Shown: positions 33,969 to 41,852 of the stretch, in pieces
How the letters are laid out: each line of letters begins with the position of its first letter
Numbering within the stretch: position 1 is the first letter of the stretch
NCBI GenBank assembly: GCA_965217935.1
Contig: OZ244581.1
Span: forward strand, 2,604,001-2,668,000
DNA: 64,000 nt
Source of the DNA: JBBROS01 sp965217935
GTDB lineage: Bacteria > Pseudomonadota > Alphaproteobacteria > Acetobacterales > Acetobacteraceae
Direction: 5' to 3'
Translations under genes and position numbers: made by a program
Notes under the pieces: generated by a model
The model's database searches: none
What the model was told of the DNA's origin: nothing
What the model saw: only the letters and a program-made list of their open reading frames with translations

Positions 33969-34983
33969 GCCAATCCATCCGTCCGACCTGGCGGCGTGCC
34001 GGGCGATGCTGCGGGGCGGCTCGCGCAGCTTCTGGGCCGCGGGACGCCTGCTGCCGAAGCGGGTGATGCAGCCGGCGACGGCGCTGTATGCGTTCTGCCG
34101 GGTCGCGGACGACCTGATCGACCAAGGCGGCGGCCCGGCCGCGCTGTCGGAGCTGAGCCGCCGGCTCGACTGGATCTACGCCGGCGCGCCGGCCGATGCG
34201 GCCCCGGACCGGGCGCTCGCCGCCGTGGCGGAGGCGCACCGTCTGCCGCGGGCGCTGCTCGACGGCCTGTTGGAGGGGTTCGCATGGGACGCCGCCGGCC
34301 GCCAGTATGAGGATTTGCCGGGGGTGATCGCCTATGCGGCGCGGGTCGCGGGCACGGTCGGCGCGATGATGGCGGTGCTGATGGGGGTGCGCAGCGCTCC
34401 CGCAGTGGCCCGGGCGTGCGATCTCGGCATCGCGATGCAGCTCAGCAACATCGCCCGGGATGTCGGCGAGGACGCGCGGGCCGGGCGGCTGTACTTGCCG
34501 CGCGACTGGCTGCGGGAGGCGGGGATCGACCCGGACGCCTGGCTCGTCCGGCCCGCGTTCAGCCCGGCCTTGGGCGCGGCCGTGCAGCGGTTGGTGTCGG
34601 TGGCCGATGGCTTCTACGCCCGGTCCGATGCGGGCATCGCGGCGCTGCCGCTCGCCTGCCGCCCGGGGATCGGCGCGGCCAAGCGGCTCTACGCGGCGAT
34701 CGGCCACCGGGTCGCCGAGGCAGGGGGCAATTCGATGGACCGGCGGATGGTGGTGCCGCTCAGCGTCAAGCTGGCGTTGCTGGGCCGATCAGCGGCCTCG
34801 GCCGTCGCGCCCGGGGGCGACCTTGCAGCGCCGCCCGTCGAGCAGGCGCGCCATCTCGTCGCAGCCGTCGTGGCAAGCCCGGCGCCCGGACCGAAGCAGG
34901 GCCGGGTGGAATGGCTGATCGACCTATTCGCCGACCTGGACGCGCGGCAGGCGATGGCCGCCAGCAACCGGAGCCGGGCCTAG
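33961..34983 (+). CDS. crtB: Phytoene synthase
   Basis: Condenses two geranylgeranyl diphosphates to phytoene, the first carotenoid step. The 340-aa protein has the squalene/phytoene synthase Asp-rich motifs: CRVADDLID and, in the second half, NIARDVGEDARAGRLYLP. The SRSFWAAGRLLP block near the N-terminus is also typical. The frame offers GTG 33961 (VHEPIHPSDL) as start; it overlaps the crtI end by 8 bp, and the ATG at 33965 is in a different frame. Confidence 0.93.
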   Translation: MHEPIHPSDLAACRAMLRGGSRSFWAAGRLLPKRVMQPATALYAFCRVADDLIDQGGGPAALSELSRRLDWIYAGAPADAAPDRALAAVAEAHRLPRALLDGLLEGFAWDAAGRQYEDLPGVIAYAARVAGTVGAMMAVLMGVRSAPAVARACDLGIAMQLSNIARDVGEDARAGRLYLPRDWLREAGIDPDAWLVRPAFSPALGAAVQRLVSVADGFYARSDAGIAALPLACRPGIGAAKRLYAAIGHRVAEAGGNSMDRRMVVPLSVKLALLGRSAASAVAPGGDLAAPPVEQARHLVAAVVASPAPGPKQGRVEWLIDLFADLDARQAMAASNRSRA

Positions 34984-34988
34984 GCGGC

Positions 34989-35240
34989 ATGGGACGGTGG
35001 GAGTGGATTATTCTTCTGCTCGGGTTCCTTGGCCTGCTGGCGTGGGAGCTCCGGTCGGTAAAGCGTGAAATAAAGCGATCCGTCGCAAGCCAACCAAAAG
35101 GAGTTGGAGCGCCGCCGCTCGCCGGCAACGGCGGCACTGGCGTGGTCGCTGCTCCAAAGGGCAGCGTCGGCAAGGAGTGCGGCAGCACGCCGGCAAAGCT
35201 GCCCGGCAAAAATAGGCCTGGGGCTTGTTCGCCCGATTGA
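34989..35240 (+). CDS. Small single-helix membrane protein after crtB (83 aa)
   Basis: Starts 5 bp after the crtB stop. Residues 5-20 form one membrane helix (IILLLGFLGLLAWEL), followed by a basic stretch VKREIKRS and a Gly/Pro/Lys-rich tail. Its codon use is less GC-biased than crtB. I do not recognise a characterised family; the position suggests a link to carotenoid or photosystem assembly, for instance as a membrane anchor for pigment enzymes (speculative). A large hairpin begins in its last codons. Confidence 0.5.
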   Translation: MGRWEWIILLLGFLGLLAWELRSVKREIKRSVASQPKGVGAPPLAGNGGTGVVAAPKGSVGKECGSTPAKLPGKNRPGACSPD

Positions 35241-35268
35241 TCCGTAGCGGCTATGTCCGAACGAGCCC
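35221..35268. terminator. Hairpin between convergent crtB unit and crtC
   Basis: GGGCTTGTTCG (35221-35231) pairs with CGAACGAGCCC (35258-35268), 11 bp with one wobble pair and a 26-nt loop. It lies between the convergent small membrane gene and crtC and could stop both transcripts. No T-run follows. Confidence 0.45.
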
Positions 35269-35325
35269 AAAGCAATCAGCCGATCGCCACGATAGCTGAT
35301 CCGCCCGCCAACCGCGTCCCGAGGC

Positions 35326-36255
35326 TTATCCCCACCGCGGCGCCCGGAACGGCAGCATCGCCTGCACCCAGGGCCGCGTGAACCGCCGCATGTCGAGGCT
35401 CTCGTGCACGGCGGTCACATCCTCGCCGCCGAGCCGGGTTTCGATCACCGAGCGGGCGTAGAACGGCGCGTCGGTCAGGGTCTGGCGGACGCGCGGCCTG
35501 CTGCCGGGGTCGGCACGCGTGTGCCGGGGAAGGCGCCAGAGCGTCGGCGCGAGGGCGGCGCGAGGCGGGGCGTCGAAGCGGGAGACCGAGCCGTCGCGCG
35601 AGACATGCAACGCCAGCGATTGCTCGCCGCCTTCGAGGCGTTCGGCGTTGTAGAGGATGGCAGCACCCTCCCGCGTGGGCGCGCGGCACCAATCCCAGTG
35701 GCGGAAATCGGCTTCCAGCGGGCGGTCGCCGTCGTTGGCGTCGAGGTAGCCGGGGCCGGACCATTGCAGGTCCGGACGGTCCAGCGCCACCTCCACGCGG
35801 GCAATGGGCGCGATCGGCGACCAGCGGTGCCGCCCGGCGCCGTCCAGCGTGAAGCGGGCGCCGGTCAGGGCCGACGGGGTGATGCGGACGGCGCCGCGGA
35901 TCGGCTTGGGCAGCGGCGCGGCGCTCTCGTTGACGGTGACGGTCAGGGCCTCGCCGTCCCAGTCGAGCCGGCTCGGGCCGATGGCGAGCGAGGTTGCATC
36001 CCGCGCCAGGGCCGTGCGGCCGCGCTCGGTCATGGCCCAGGCGCCGGGGCGGCCGTAGAGGGCGACGTTGAGCGCGCAATGATCGGCGGGGTCGGCGTCC
36101 CGGCGCCGCCGCGCCCAGGCGTAGTAGGGCGAGAACACGCTGCCGACAAAGGCGATCAGGGTGATGCCGTGCCGCCCGTCGTCGCTCAGCGCGTCGACAT
36201 ACCACCAGGCGTAGCCGTTCGGGGGGACGGGCGCGTCGAAGCGCGGGGCGCCAAG
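35326..36255 (-). CDS. crtC: Carotenoid 1,2-hydratase (hydroxyneurosporene synthase); start uncertain
   Basis: Adds water across the C1-C2 bond of neurosporene or lycopene in the spheroidene/spirilloxanthin pathways. The conserved start of the family is visible (FDAPVPPNGYAWWYVDALSD, FSPYYAWARRR, HCALNVALYG). Translation start is unresolved: in this frame there is no ATG, GTG or TTG before FDAPV for more than 250 bp. GGAGGA lies just upstream of about 36255, which I give as the approximate start. The gene overlaps the end of crtD by about 70 bp in a different frame. The first canonical in-frame start (GTG in GSVFS) would remove the conserved N-terminus. Confidence 0.85.
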   Translation of the reverse strand, partial: LGAPRFDAPVPPNGYAWWYVDALSDDGRHGITLIAFVGSVFSPYYAWARRRRDADPADHCALNVALYGRPGAWAMTERGRTALARDATSLAIGPSRLDWDGEALTVTVNESAAPLPKPIRGAVRITPSALTGARFTLDGAGRHRWSPIAPIARVEVALDRPDLQWSGPGYLDANDGDRPLEADFRHWDWCRAPTREGAAILYNAERLEGGEQSLALHVSRDGSVSRFDAPPRAALAPTLWRLPRHTRADPGSRPRVRQTLTDAPFYARSVIETRLGGEDVTAVHESLDMRRFTRPWVQAMLPFRAPRWG

Positions 36256-37721
36256 TCCTCCAGGATGCTCAAAGCCGCCTGCCGGCCCGACAGCGCCGCC
36301 ATCGGCACGCCCGCGCCCGGATGGGTGCTGCCCCCCGCCAGATACAGGCCCGGCAGCTTGGTGCGGCTCAGCGGGCGCTTGAAGCTCGCCATCCCGCCGT
36401 TCACCGCCGGGCCGTAGAGCGCTCCCGCCGACGCCGGGAACAGGCGGTTGAACTCGGCGGGCGTGGTCTGGATCGGTGGCTCGGCGAAGCGGATCTGCAG
36501 GCCGCATCGCTGCATCAGGCCGGTCATCGCGTTGGTGCATCGCTCGATCTCCTGTTGGCTGAATGCCGGGCCATCGCCCGCCGCCGGGGCGTTGACCAGA
36601 ACGAGCAGGCGTTCCGGCGCCGTAGCCGGAAGCGCGTCCTGGTCGGTGCGGTCCTGGGCGCAGACGTAGGTCGTGGGCTCGGTGGGCAGGCGGGCGGCGG
36701 CGATCTCGTCGAACTCGCGCTTGTAGTCGCCGGAGAACAGGACGGTGTGGCGCAGCAGCGGCAAACCCTCGGTCTCGGCCACGCCGGCCAGGGTGACGGC
36801 GCTCAACGACCGCCGCGGGAACGGCACGGCCTGCGCCGCGGCCTTCGCCTCGGGGCCGAGCAGGCCGGCGGCCAGGGCCGTCGGCTCGCCGTTGAGCACG
36901 ACGGCGTCGGCGGCGATCGTCTCGCCATCCGCCAACCGGACGCCCGAGGCCCGCCCGGCGGCAAGCGTGATCTCCGCGCCGTGCGTGCCGTAGCGCAGGT
37001 CGACCCCCAGCCCCGCCGCCACGCGGGCCAGCGCCTGGGCGACCTGGTGCATCCCGCCGTCCACCAGCCAGACGCCCTCCTGCTCGACATGCGCCACCAG
37101 CATCAGCGTGGCCGGGGCAAGATAGGGCGAGGCGCCGCAATAGGTGCTGTAGCGGCCGAACAGTTGCCGCAAGCGCGGGTCGGCCAGATGCGTGCCGATC
37201 GCGCTCCACAGCGTATGGAAGGGCATCAGCCGCAGGGCGTTCAGCACGCCGGTCGATTGCACCAGGCCGGCGACGCTGGGGCGGGCGGACCTGATGAACG
37301 GGCCTTCGAGCGTGCGATAGATGCGGGCAGCCTGCTCGCAGAACGCGAGATACCCGGCGCCGTCCTTCGGCCCGGCAAAGGTGGCGATGGCCTCGGCGCT
37401 GCGCCGCCGGTCGGCGAACAGGTCCAGCAACGGCGAGCCAGCCCAGGCATGACGGGCGAGGGTCGTGGCCGGATGCAGCGTCAGGTGGTCGGACAGGCTC
37501 TCCCCGGCGTCGTGGAACAGGGACTCGAACACCCAGCGCATCGTGAACACGGTCGGCCCGGCGTCGATTGCGCGCCCGCCCGCGAACACCTGGCGCATTT
37601 TCCCGCCGGGCGCCGGGGCGCGCTCGACGACGGTTACGCGCAGGCCCTGCACGGCGAGGTCGATGGCCGCGGCCAGGCCGCCCATGCCTGCGCCGATGAC
37701 GAGGACGTGCCGGGTGCTGAT
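36186..37721 (-). CDS. crtD: Hydroxyneurosporene/methoxyneurosporene desaturase, probable ATC start
   Basis: FAD-dependent 3,4-desaturase acting after CrtC and CrtF. The FAD/NAD motif is VLVIGAGMGGLAAAI, then DAGPTVFTMRWVFESLF, and the C-terminal signature LYLAGGSTHPGAGVPMAAL. The first ATG (37685) falls inside the glycine motif and would destroy it. Upstream the frame is open but has no ATG, GTG or TTG; ATC 37721, six bases after GGGAGG, gives ISTRHVLVIGAG and is the best candidate. The promoter region is shared with crtE and holds a TGT-N12-ACA site. Confidence 0.88.
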   Translation of the reverse strand: MSTRHVLVIGAGMGGLAAAIDLAVQGLRVTVVERAPAPGGKMRQVFAGGRAIDAGPTVFTMRWVFESLFHDAGESLSDHLTLHPATTLARHAWAGSPLLDLFADRRRSAEAIATFAGPKDGAGYLAFCEQAARIYRTLEGPFIRSARPSVAGLVQSTGVLNALRLMPFHTLWSAIGTHLADPRLRQLFGRYSTYCGASPYLAPATLMLVAHVEQEGVWLVDGGMHQVAQALARVAAGLGVDLRYGTHGAEITLAAGRASGVRLADGETIAADAVVLNGEPTALAAGLLGPEAKAAAQAVPFPRRSLSAVTLAGVAETEGLPLLRHTVLFSGDYKREFDEIAAARLPTEPTTYVCAQDRTDQDALPATAPERLLVLVNAPAAGDGPAFSQQEIERCTNAMTGLMQRCGLQIRFAEPPIQTTPAEFNRLFPASAGALYGPAVNGGMASFKRPLSRTKLPGLYLAGGSTHPGAGVPMAALSGRQAALSILEDLAPRASTRPSPRTATPGGMSTR

Positions 37722-37754
37722 CGTGCTCCTCCCGCGGAAATGGCTTGACGGGGT

Positions 37755-37772
37755 TGTCAGCTTTCATTGACA
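37755..37772. promoter_or_regulatory. PpsR/CrtJ-type operator between crtD and crtE
   Basis: TGT-CAGCTTTCATTG-ACA, a perfect TGT-N12-ACA. A second, one-mismatch copy (TGA-N12-ACA) overlaps at 37768-37785, so two repressor dimers could bind. TTGACA at 37767-37772 can serve as -35 for crtE. PpsR represses photosynthesis genes in the presence of oxygen or light in related bacteria. Confidence 0.75.
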
Positions 37773-37811
37773 CTCTTAACCGACAATGAAAAGCGACAAA
37801 AGCCGGAGGCG

Positions 37812-38696
37812 ATGATGGACCCAGCCACGCGGATCGAACGGGCACTGCAGGCGGCGCTCGGCCGGGCCGAGAACCCGTCCTGTCCGCCGCTGCTGGCCGC
37901 GGCCATGCGCCATGCGGTGTTCCCTCGCGGCGCCCGTATCCGCCCGCGCTTGTGCCTCGCCGTCGCCGAGGCTTGCGGCGAGGACAGCCCGGAGGTCAGC
38001 GACGCCGCCGCGGTGGCCATCGAGTTGCTGCACTGCGCGAGCCTGGTACACGACGACCTGCCCTGTTTCGACGACGCCGAGATCCGGCGCGGGCAACCTT
38101 CCGTGCATCGCGCCTTTGGCCAGCCGCTCGCCGTGCTGGCAGGCGACGCGCTGATCGTGCTCGCGTTCCAGACGCTCGCGCAAGGCGCGGCGCTGTCGCC
38201 GATGCGCCTGGGGCCGCTGGTGATGACGGTGGGCCTCGCAGTGGGCGTGCCGTCGGGCATCGTGGCCGGGCAGGCATGGGAATGCGAGGCGAGCGCCGAC
38301 CTGGCGCTGTATCAGCGGGAGAAGACGGGCGCGCTGTTCGCCGCGGCGGCGGTGGCCGGGGCGGCGGCGGCCGGGGCGGAGCCGGAGCCTTGGCGGCGGG
38401 TCGGGATGCAGCTGGGCGAAGCGTTCCAGGTGGCGGACGACATCCTCGACGCCACCGCGGACCCGGCCGCGATCGGCAAGCCCGTGGGCCAGGACGCCGC
38501 GCACAAGCGGCCGAACGCCGTGGCCCTGCTGGGGCTTTCGGGTGCGGTCGGGCGTCTGCGCGATCTCGCGGCCGATGCGGCGGCCTCCGTGCCGCCCTGC
38601 CCGGGCCAGTCGGCGCTGAGCGGCCATATCCTGACCGAGACGCTGCGGCTGCTGCCGGCCAGCGCGGACCGGCCCGCGGCGCAAGTCGCGGCCTGA
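37812..38696 (+). CDS. crtE: Geranylgeranyl diphosphate synthase
   Basis: Makes the C20 precursor for carotenoids and for the bacteriochlorophyll tail. The 294-aa prenyl synthase has both Asp-rich motifs: DDLPCFDDAEIRRG and DDILDATAD, plus HDDLP context and the QREKTGALF helix. ATG 37812 follows GGAGG (37804-37808); the frame opens slightly upstream inside the operator. Its stop TGA overlaps the presumed CTG start of crtF (CTGA). First gene of the long crtEF-bchCXYZ-puf run. Confidence 0.92.
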   Translation: MMDPATRIERALQAALGRAENPSCPPLLAAAMRHAVFPRGARIRPRLCLAVAEACGEDSPEVSDAAAVAIELLHCASLVHDDLPCFDDAEIRRGQPSVHRAFGQPLAVLAGDALIVLAFQTLAQGAALSPMRLGPLVMTVGLAVGVPSGIVAGQAWECEASADLALYQREKTGALFAAAAVAGAAAAGAEPEPWRRVGMQLGEAFQVADDILDATADPAAIGKPVGQDAAHKRPNAVALLGLSGAVGRLRDLAADAAASVPPCPGQSALSGHILTETLRLLPASADRPAAQVAA

Positions 38697-39790
38697 CCCT
38701 GCCGGCCTGGTCGGGATGGCGCGACCGTCTGGTCGCGAACCCGGCGTTCCGGGCCTGGGCGGCGCGGTTCCCGCTGACCCGCCCCGTGGCCCGGCGCCGG
38801 GCACGCGCCTTGTTCGACTTGGCGGCGGGCTTCGTCTATTCGCAGATCCTGCTGGCCTGCACCGAGCTTGACCTGTTCGCGCGCCTGGCCCGCGGCCCGG
38901 CCACGGCGGCGGCGCTCGCGCCGGACCTCGGCCTGACCACCGAAGCGGCGGACCGGCTGCTGGCAGGGGCCGCGTCCTTGGGCCTCACGGAACGGCGCGG
39001 CGCGCAGTATGGCCTCGGCCCGCTCGGAAGCGCGATGGTGGACAACCCGGCAGTCGCGGCCATGGTGCGGCACCACGCCGCGGTCTACCGCGACCTGGCC
39101 GACCCGGTGGCGCTGCTGCGGAGCGGGCGGGGCGACCTGTCCGCCTATTGGCCCTATGCGGGCGCGGAGTCGCCCGAGGACCTGGATGCCGGGCAGGTCG
39201 CCGCCTACTCCGAGCTGATGGCGGCGTCGCAGCCGCTGGTCGCCGCCGAGGTGCTGGACGCCTACGACGTGCGCCGGCACCATGTGCTGATGGACGTGGC
39301 GGGCGGCGACGGGCGCTTCCTCATGGCAGCCGCCGAGCGCGCTCCGAAACTGGATCTGATGCTGTTCGACCTCCCCGCCGTTGCCGAACGGGCGCGGGAA
39401 CGGTTCGCGGCGGCCGGGCTGGGTGGCCGGGCGCGCGCCCTCGGCGGCGATGCGTTCCACGGCGCGCTGCCGGATGGCGCGGACCTGATCAGCCTGGTGC
39501 GCGTCGTGCACGATCACGCGGACGCCGAGGCGCAGGCGTTGCTGCGGGCGGTGCGGTCGGCGTTGCCGGAGGGCGGCACGCTGCTGCTGGCCGAACCGAT
39601 GGCCGGGCTGCGCGGCGCGGAGCGGGTCGGGGACGCGTATTTCGGCATGTATCTGCTGGCGATGGGCAGCGGGCGGGCGCGGACGCCGGCGCGCTTGACG
39701 GCGATGCTGAAGGACGCCGGGTTCCGCTCGGCCCGGCTGCGGCGGACGGCGACGCCGGTGCAGACCGGGCTTATCGTCGCGCGCGCCTGA
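38693..39790 (+). CDS. crtF: Hydroxyneurosporene O-methyltransferase, probable CTG start
   Basis: SAM-dependent methyltransferase that makes the C1 methoxy group of spheroidene/spirilloxanthin-type carotenoids. Conserved N-terminal block FPLTRPVARRRARALFDL, FVYSQILLAC, and SAM site LMDVAGGDGRFLMAAAE. No ATG/GTG/TTG precedes the conserved region; CTG 38693 overlaps the crtE stop as CTGA, mimicking the ATGA/GTGA couplings elsewhere in the cluster, so I take it as the start. GTG within RPVARRR would drop about 30 conserved residues. Confidence 0.87.
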   Translation: MTLPAWSGWRDRLVANPAFRAWAARFPLTRPVARRRARALFDLAAGFVYSQILLACTELDLFARLARGPATAAALAPDLGLTTEAADRLLAGAASLGLTERRGAQYGLGPLGSAMVDNPAVAAMVRHHAAVYRDLADPVALLRSGRGDLSAYWPYAGAESPEDLDAGQVAAYSELMAASQPLVAAEVLDAYDVRRHHVLMDVAGGDGRFLMAAAERAPKLDLMLFDLPAVAERARERFAAAGLGGRARALGGDAFHGALPDGADLISLVRVVHDHADAEAQALLRAVRSALPEGGTLLLAEPMAGLRGAERVGDAYFGMYLLAMGSGRARTPARLTAMLKDAGFRSARLRRTATPVQTGLIVARA

Positions 39791-39805
39791 CAGCCGAAGA
39801 TTATC

Positions 39806-39845
39806 TGTAAATGATTATTGACAGTTGTGCTTGTCAGGCTATCGT
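39806..39845 (+). promoter_or_regulatory. PpsR/CrtJ-type site and promoter upstream of bchC
   Basis: TGT-AAATGATTATTG-ACA (39806-39823) is a perfect TGT-N12-ACA. Its right half forms TTGACA (39818-39823), followed 16 bp later by TATCGT (39840-39845), a plausible -10. A repressor here would block RNA polymerase directly. It lies in the 96-bp crtF-bchC spacer. Confidence 0.75.
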
Positions 39846-39886
39846 GACGCCTGAAGACGTGTCGAAAGAGCCGGATATTGGAGGCC

Positions 39887-40822
39887 ATGTTGCACGCTGA
39901 GGCGATCGTCCTAACCGCTCCGCACCGCCTGGCCCCGGGCCGGCTGGCGCTGAACGAGCCCGGCGCCGCGGACGTGGTCGTCGAAACCGTGTTCAGCGGC
40001 GTCAGCACCGGGACCGAGCGCCTGCTCTACACCGGGCGGATGCCGGCGTTCCCGGGCATGGGATACCCGCTGGTGCCGGGCTACGAGAGCGTGGGCCGGG
40101 TGGTGCAGGCGGGCGACGCCTCCGGGGTCGATGTGGGCGCGACGGTGTTCGTGCCGGGGGCCAATTGCTTCGGCGAGGTGCGCGGCTTGTTCGGCGCCAG
40201 CGCCTCGAAGCTGGTGGTGGCCGGGGCGCGCGTCGTGCCGGTCAGCGAGCGGTTGGGCGAGCGCGGCGTCCTGCTGGCCTTGGCCGCCACGGCGCAGCAC
40301 GCGCTGGCAGGCGGGCTGCCGGATTTGATCGTGGGCCACGGCGTGCTCGGGCGCTTGCTGGCCCGGCTCACGCTGGCGCATGGCGGGACCGCGCCGACGG
40401 TTTGGGAGACGGATGCAAGCCGGGCCTCGGGCGCGCGCGGCTACCCGGTGATGGCGCCCGCGGACGACGACCGGCGCGATTACCGGACGATCTGCGACGT
40501 GAGCGGGGATGCCGCGGTCCTCGACAGCCTGGTTTCGCGGCTGGCCCCTGGCGGCGAGGTCGTGCTGGCCGGGTTCTACGCCGAGCGGATGTCGTTCGCC
40601 TTCCCGCCGGCGTTCATGAAGGAGGCCCGGTTCCGCGTCGCCGCGCAGTGGCAGAAGCAGGACTTGCAGACCGCGCGGGCAATGATCGAGAGCGGCGCGC
40701 TCGACCTGGACGGCCTGCTCACTCACCGCGCCGCCGCGGCGCGCGCGCCCGAAGCCTACCGGACGGCGTTCGAGGACGCCGGCTGCCTGAAAATGATCCT
40801 GGATTGGAGAGCGTGCTCATGA
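39887..40822 (+). CDS. bchC: 2-desacetyl-2-hydroxyethyl bacteriochlorophyllide a dehydrogenase
   Basis: Oxidises the C3 hydroxyethyl group to acetyl in bacteriochlorophyll a synthesis. The 311-aa MDR-type protein shows GVSTGTERLLYTGRMP and PLVPGYESVGRVV, specific to BchC, and a reduced nucleotide-binding region (VGHGVLGRLLARL). ATG 39887 sits only 2 nt after GGAGG; TTG 39878 or TTG 39890 remain possible starts. The stop overlaps the bchX start (ATGA). Confidence 0.92.
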   Translation: MLHAEAIVLTAPHRLAPGRLALNEPGAADVVVETVFSGVSTGTERLLYTGRMPAFPGMGYPLVPGYESVGRVVQAGDASGVDVGATVFVPGANCFGEVRGLFGASASKLVVAGARVVPVSERLGERGVLLALAATAQHALAGGLPDLIVGHGVLGRLLARLTLAHGGTAPTVWETDASRASGARGYPVMAPADDDRRDYRTICDVSGDAAVLDSLVSRLAPGGEVVLAGFYAERMSFAFPPAFMKEARFRVAAQWQKQDLQTARAMIESGALDLDGLLTHRAAAARAPEAYRTAFEDAGCLKMILDWRACS

Positions 40823-41850
40823 ACGCAGCCGTGACGAAGGCCGCGATGGCGGCGACTGGGGCGGACCCGCAGGCCAGCATGGCCCAGGCCCTGCGCGACG
40901 AGGCGGCGATCGAGCCGGATGCGGTGGCCACCGAAGCGCCAAAGAAAGAGACGCAGGTGATCGCCATCTACGGCAAGGGCGGTATCGGCAAGAGCTTCAC
41001 GCTGGCCAACCTCAGCTACATGATGGCGCAGCAGGGCAAGCGGGTGCTGCTGATCGGCTGCGACCCGAAAAGCGACACTACCTCGCTGCTGTTCGGCGGG
41101 CGGAGCTGCCCGACCATCATCGAGACCTCGTCGAAGAAGAAGCTTGCGGGCGAGAAGGTCGGCATCGGCGACGTGTGCTTCATCCGCGACGGCGTGTTCG
41201 CGATGGAGTTGGGCGGCCCCGAGGTCGGCCGCGGCTGCGGCGGGCGCGGCATCATCCACGGCTTCGAGCTGCTGGAGAAGCTCGGTTTCCATGAATGGGG
41301 CTTCGATTACGTGCTGCTCGACTTCCTCGGCGACGTGGTGTGCGGCGGCTTCGGCCTGCCGATCGCCCGCGACATGTGCCAGAAGGTGATCGTCGTCGCC
41401 TCCAACGACCTGCAATCCCTCTACGTCGCCAACAACGTCTGCTCGGCGGTCGACTACTTCCGCAAAATGGGCGGCAACGTCGGCGTGGCCGGCATGGTCA
41501 TCAACAAGGACGACGGCACCGGCGAGGCGCAGGCTTTCGCGAGCGCCGCCGGCATCCCGGTGCTGTCGGCCATCCCCGCCAACGACGACATCCGCAAGAA
41601 GAGCGCCAACTACGAGATCATCGGCAAGCCCGGCGGCCAATGGGCGCCCATGTTCGAGCAATTGGCCGAGCAGGTGGCCTCGGCCCCGCCGGTGCGCCCC
41701 ACGCCGCTCAGCCAGGACGGGCTGCTCGGCCTGTTCGCCGGCGAGGCGGTCGGGCGCGACGTGGTGCTGACGCCCGCGACCGAGGCCGACATGTGCGCGG
41801 CCACCGTGCTCAGCAAGCCCTCGCTCGAAGTGGTCTACGAGGGCGCTTGA
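40819..41850 (+). CDS. bchX: Chlorophyllide reductase iron protein
   Basis: ATP-dependent electron donor (nitrogenase NifH-like) to BchYZ, which reduces ring B of chlorophyllide. The 343-aa protein has the P-loop YGKGGIGKSF at 51-60, the cluster cysteines in GRGCGGRGI and DVVCGGFG, and switch II between them. A ~45-residue N-terminal extension precedes the P-loop, usual for BchX. ATG 40819 overlaps the bchC stop. bchY starts 2 bp after the stop. Confidence 0.95.
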   Translation: MNAAVTKAAMAATGADPQASMAQALRDEAAIEPDAVATEAPKKETQVIAIYGKGGIGKSFTLANLSYMMAQQGKRVLLIGCDPKSDTTSLLFGGRSCPTIIETSSKKKLAGEKVGIGDVCFIRDGVFAMELGGPEVGRGCGGRGIIHGFELLEKLGFHEWGFDYVLLDFLGDVVCGGFGLPIARDMCQKVIVVASNDLQSLYVANNVCSAVDYFRKMGGNVGVAGMVINKDDGTGEAQAFASAAGIPVLSAIPANDDIRKKSANYEIIGKPGGQWAPMFEQLAEQVASAPPVRPTPLSQDGLLGLFAGEAVGRDVVLTPATEADMCAATVLSKPSLEVVYEGA

Positions 41851-41852
41851 GC

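Noticed and set aside
35326..37845. One continuous 839-codon minus-strand frame across crtC and crtD
   Set aside because: Only its last ~310 codons (CrtC) have protein-like sequence; the rest is the crtD gene read out of frame.
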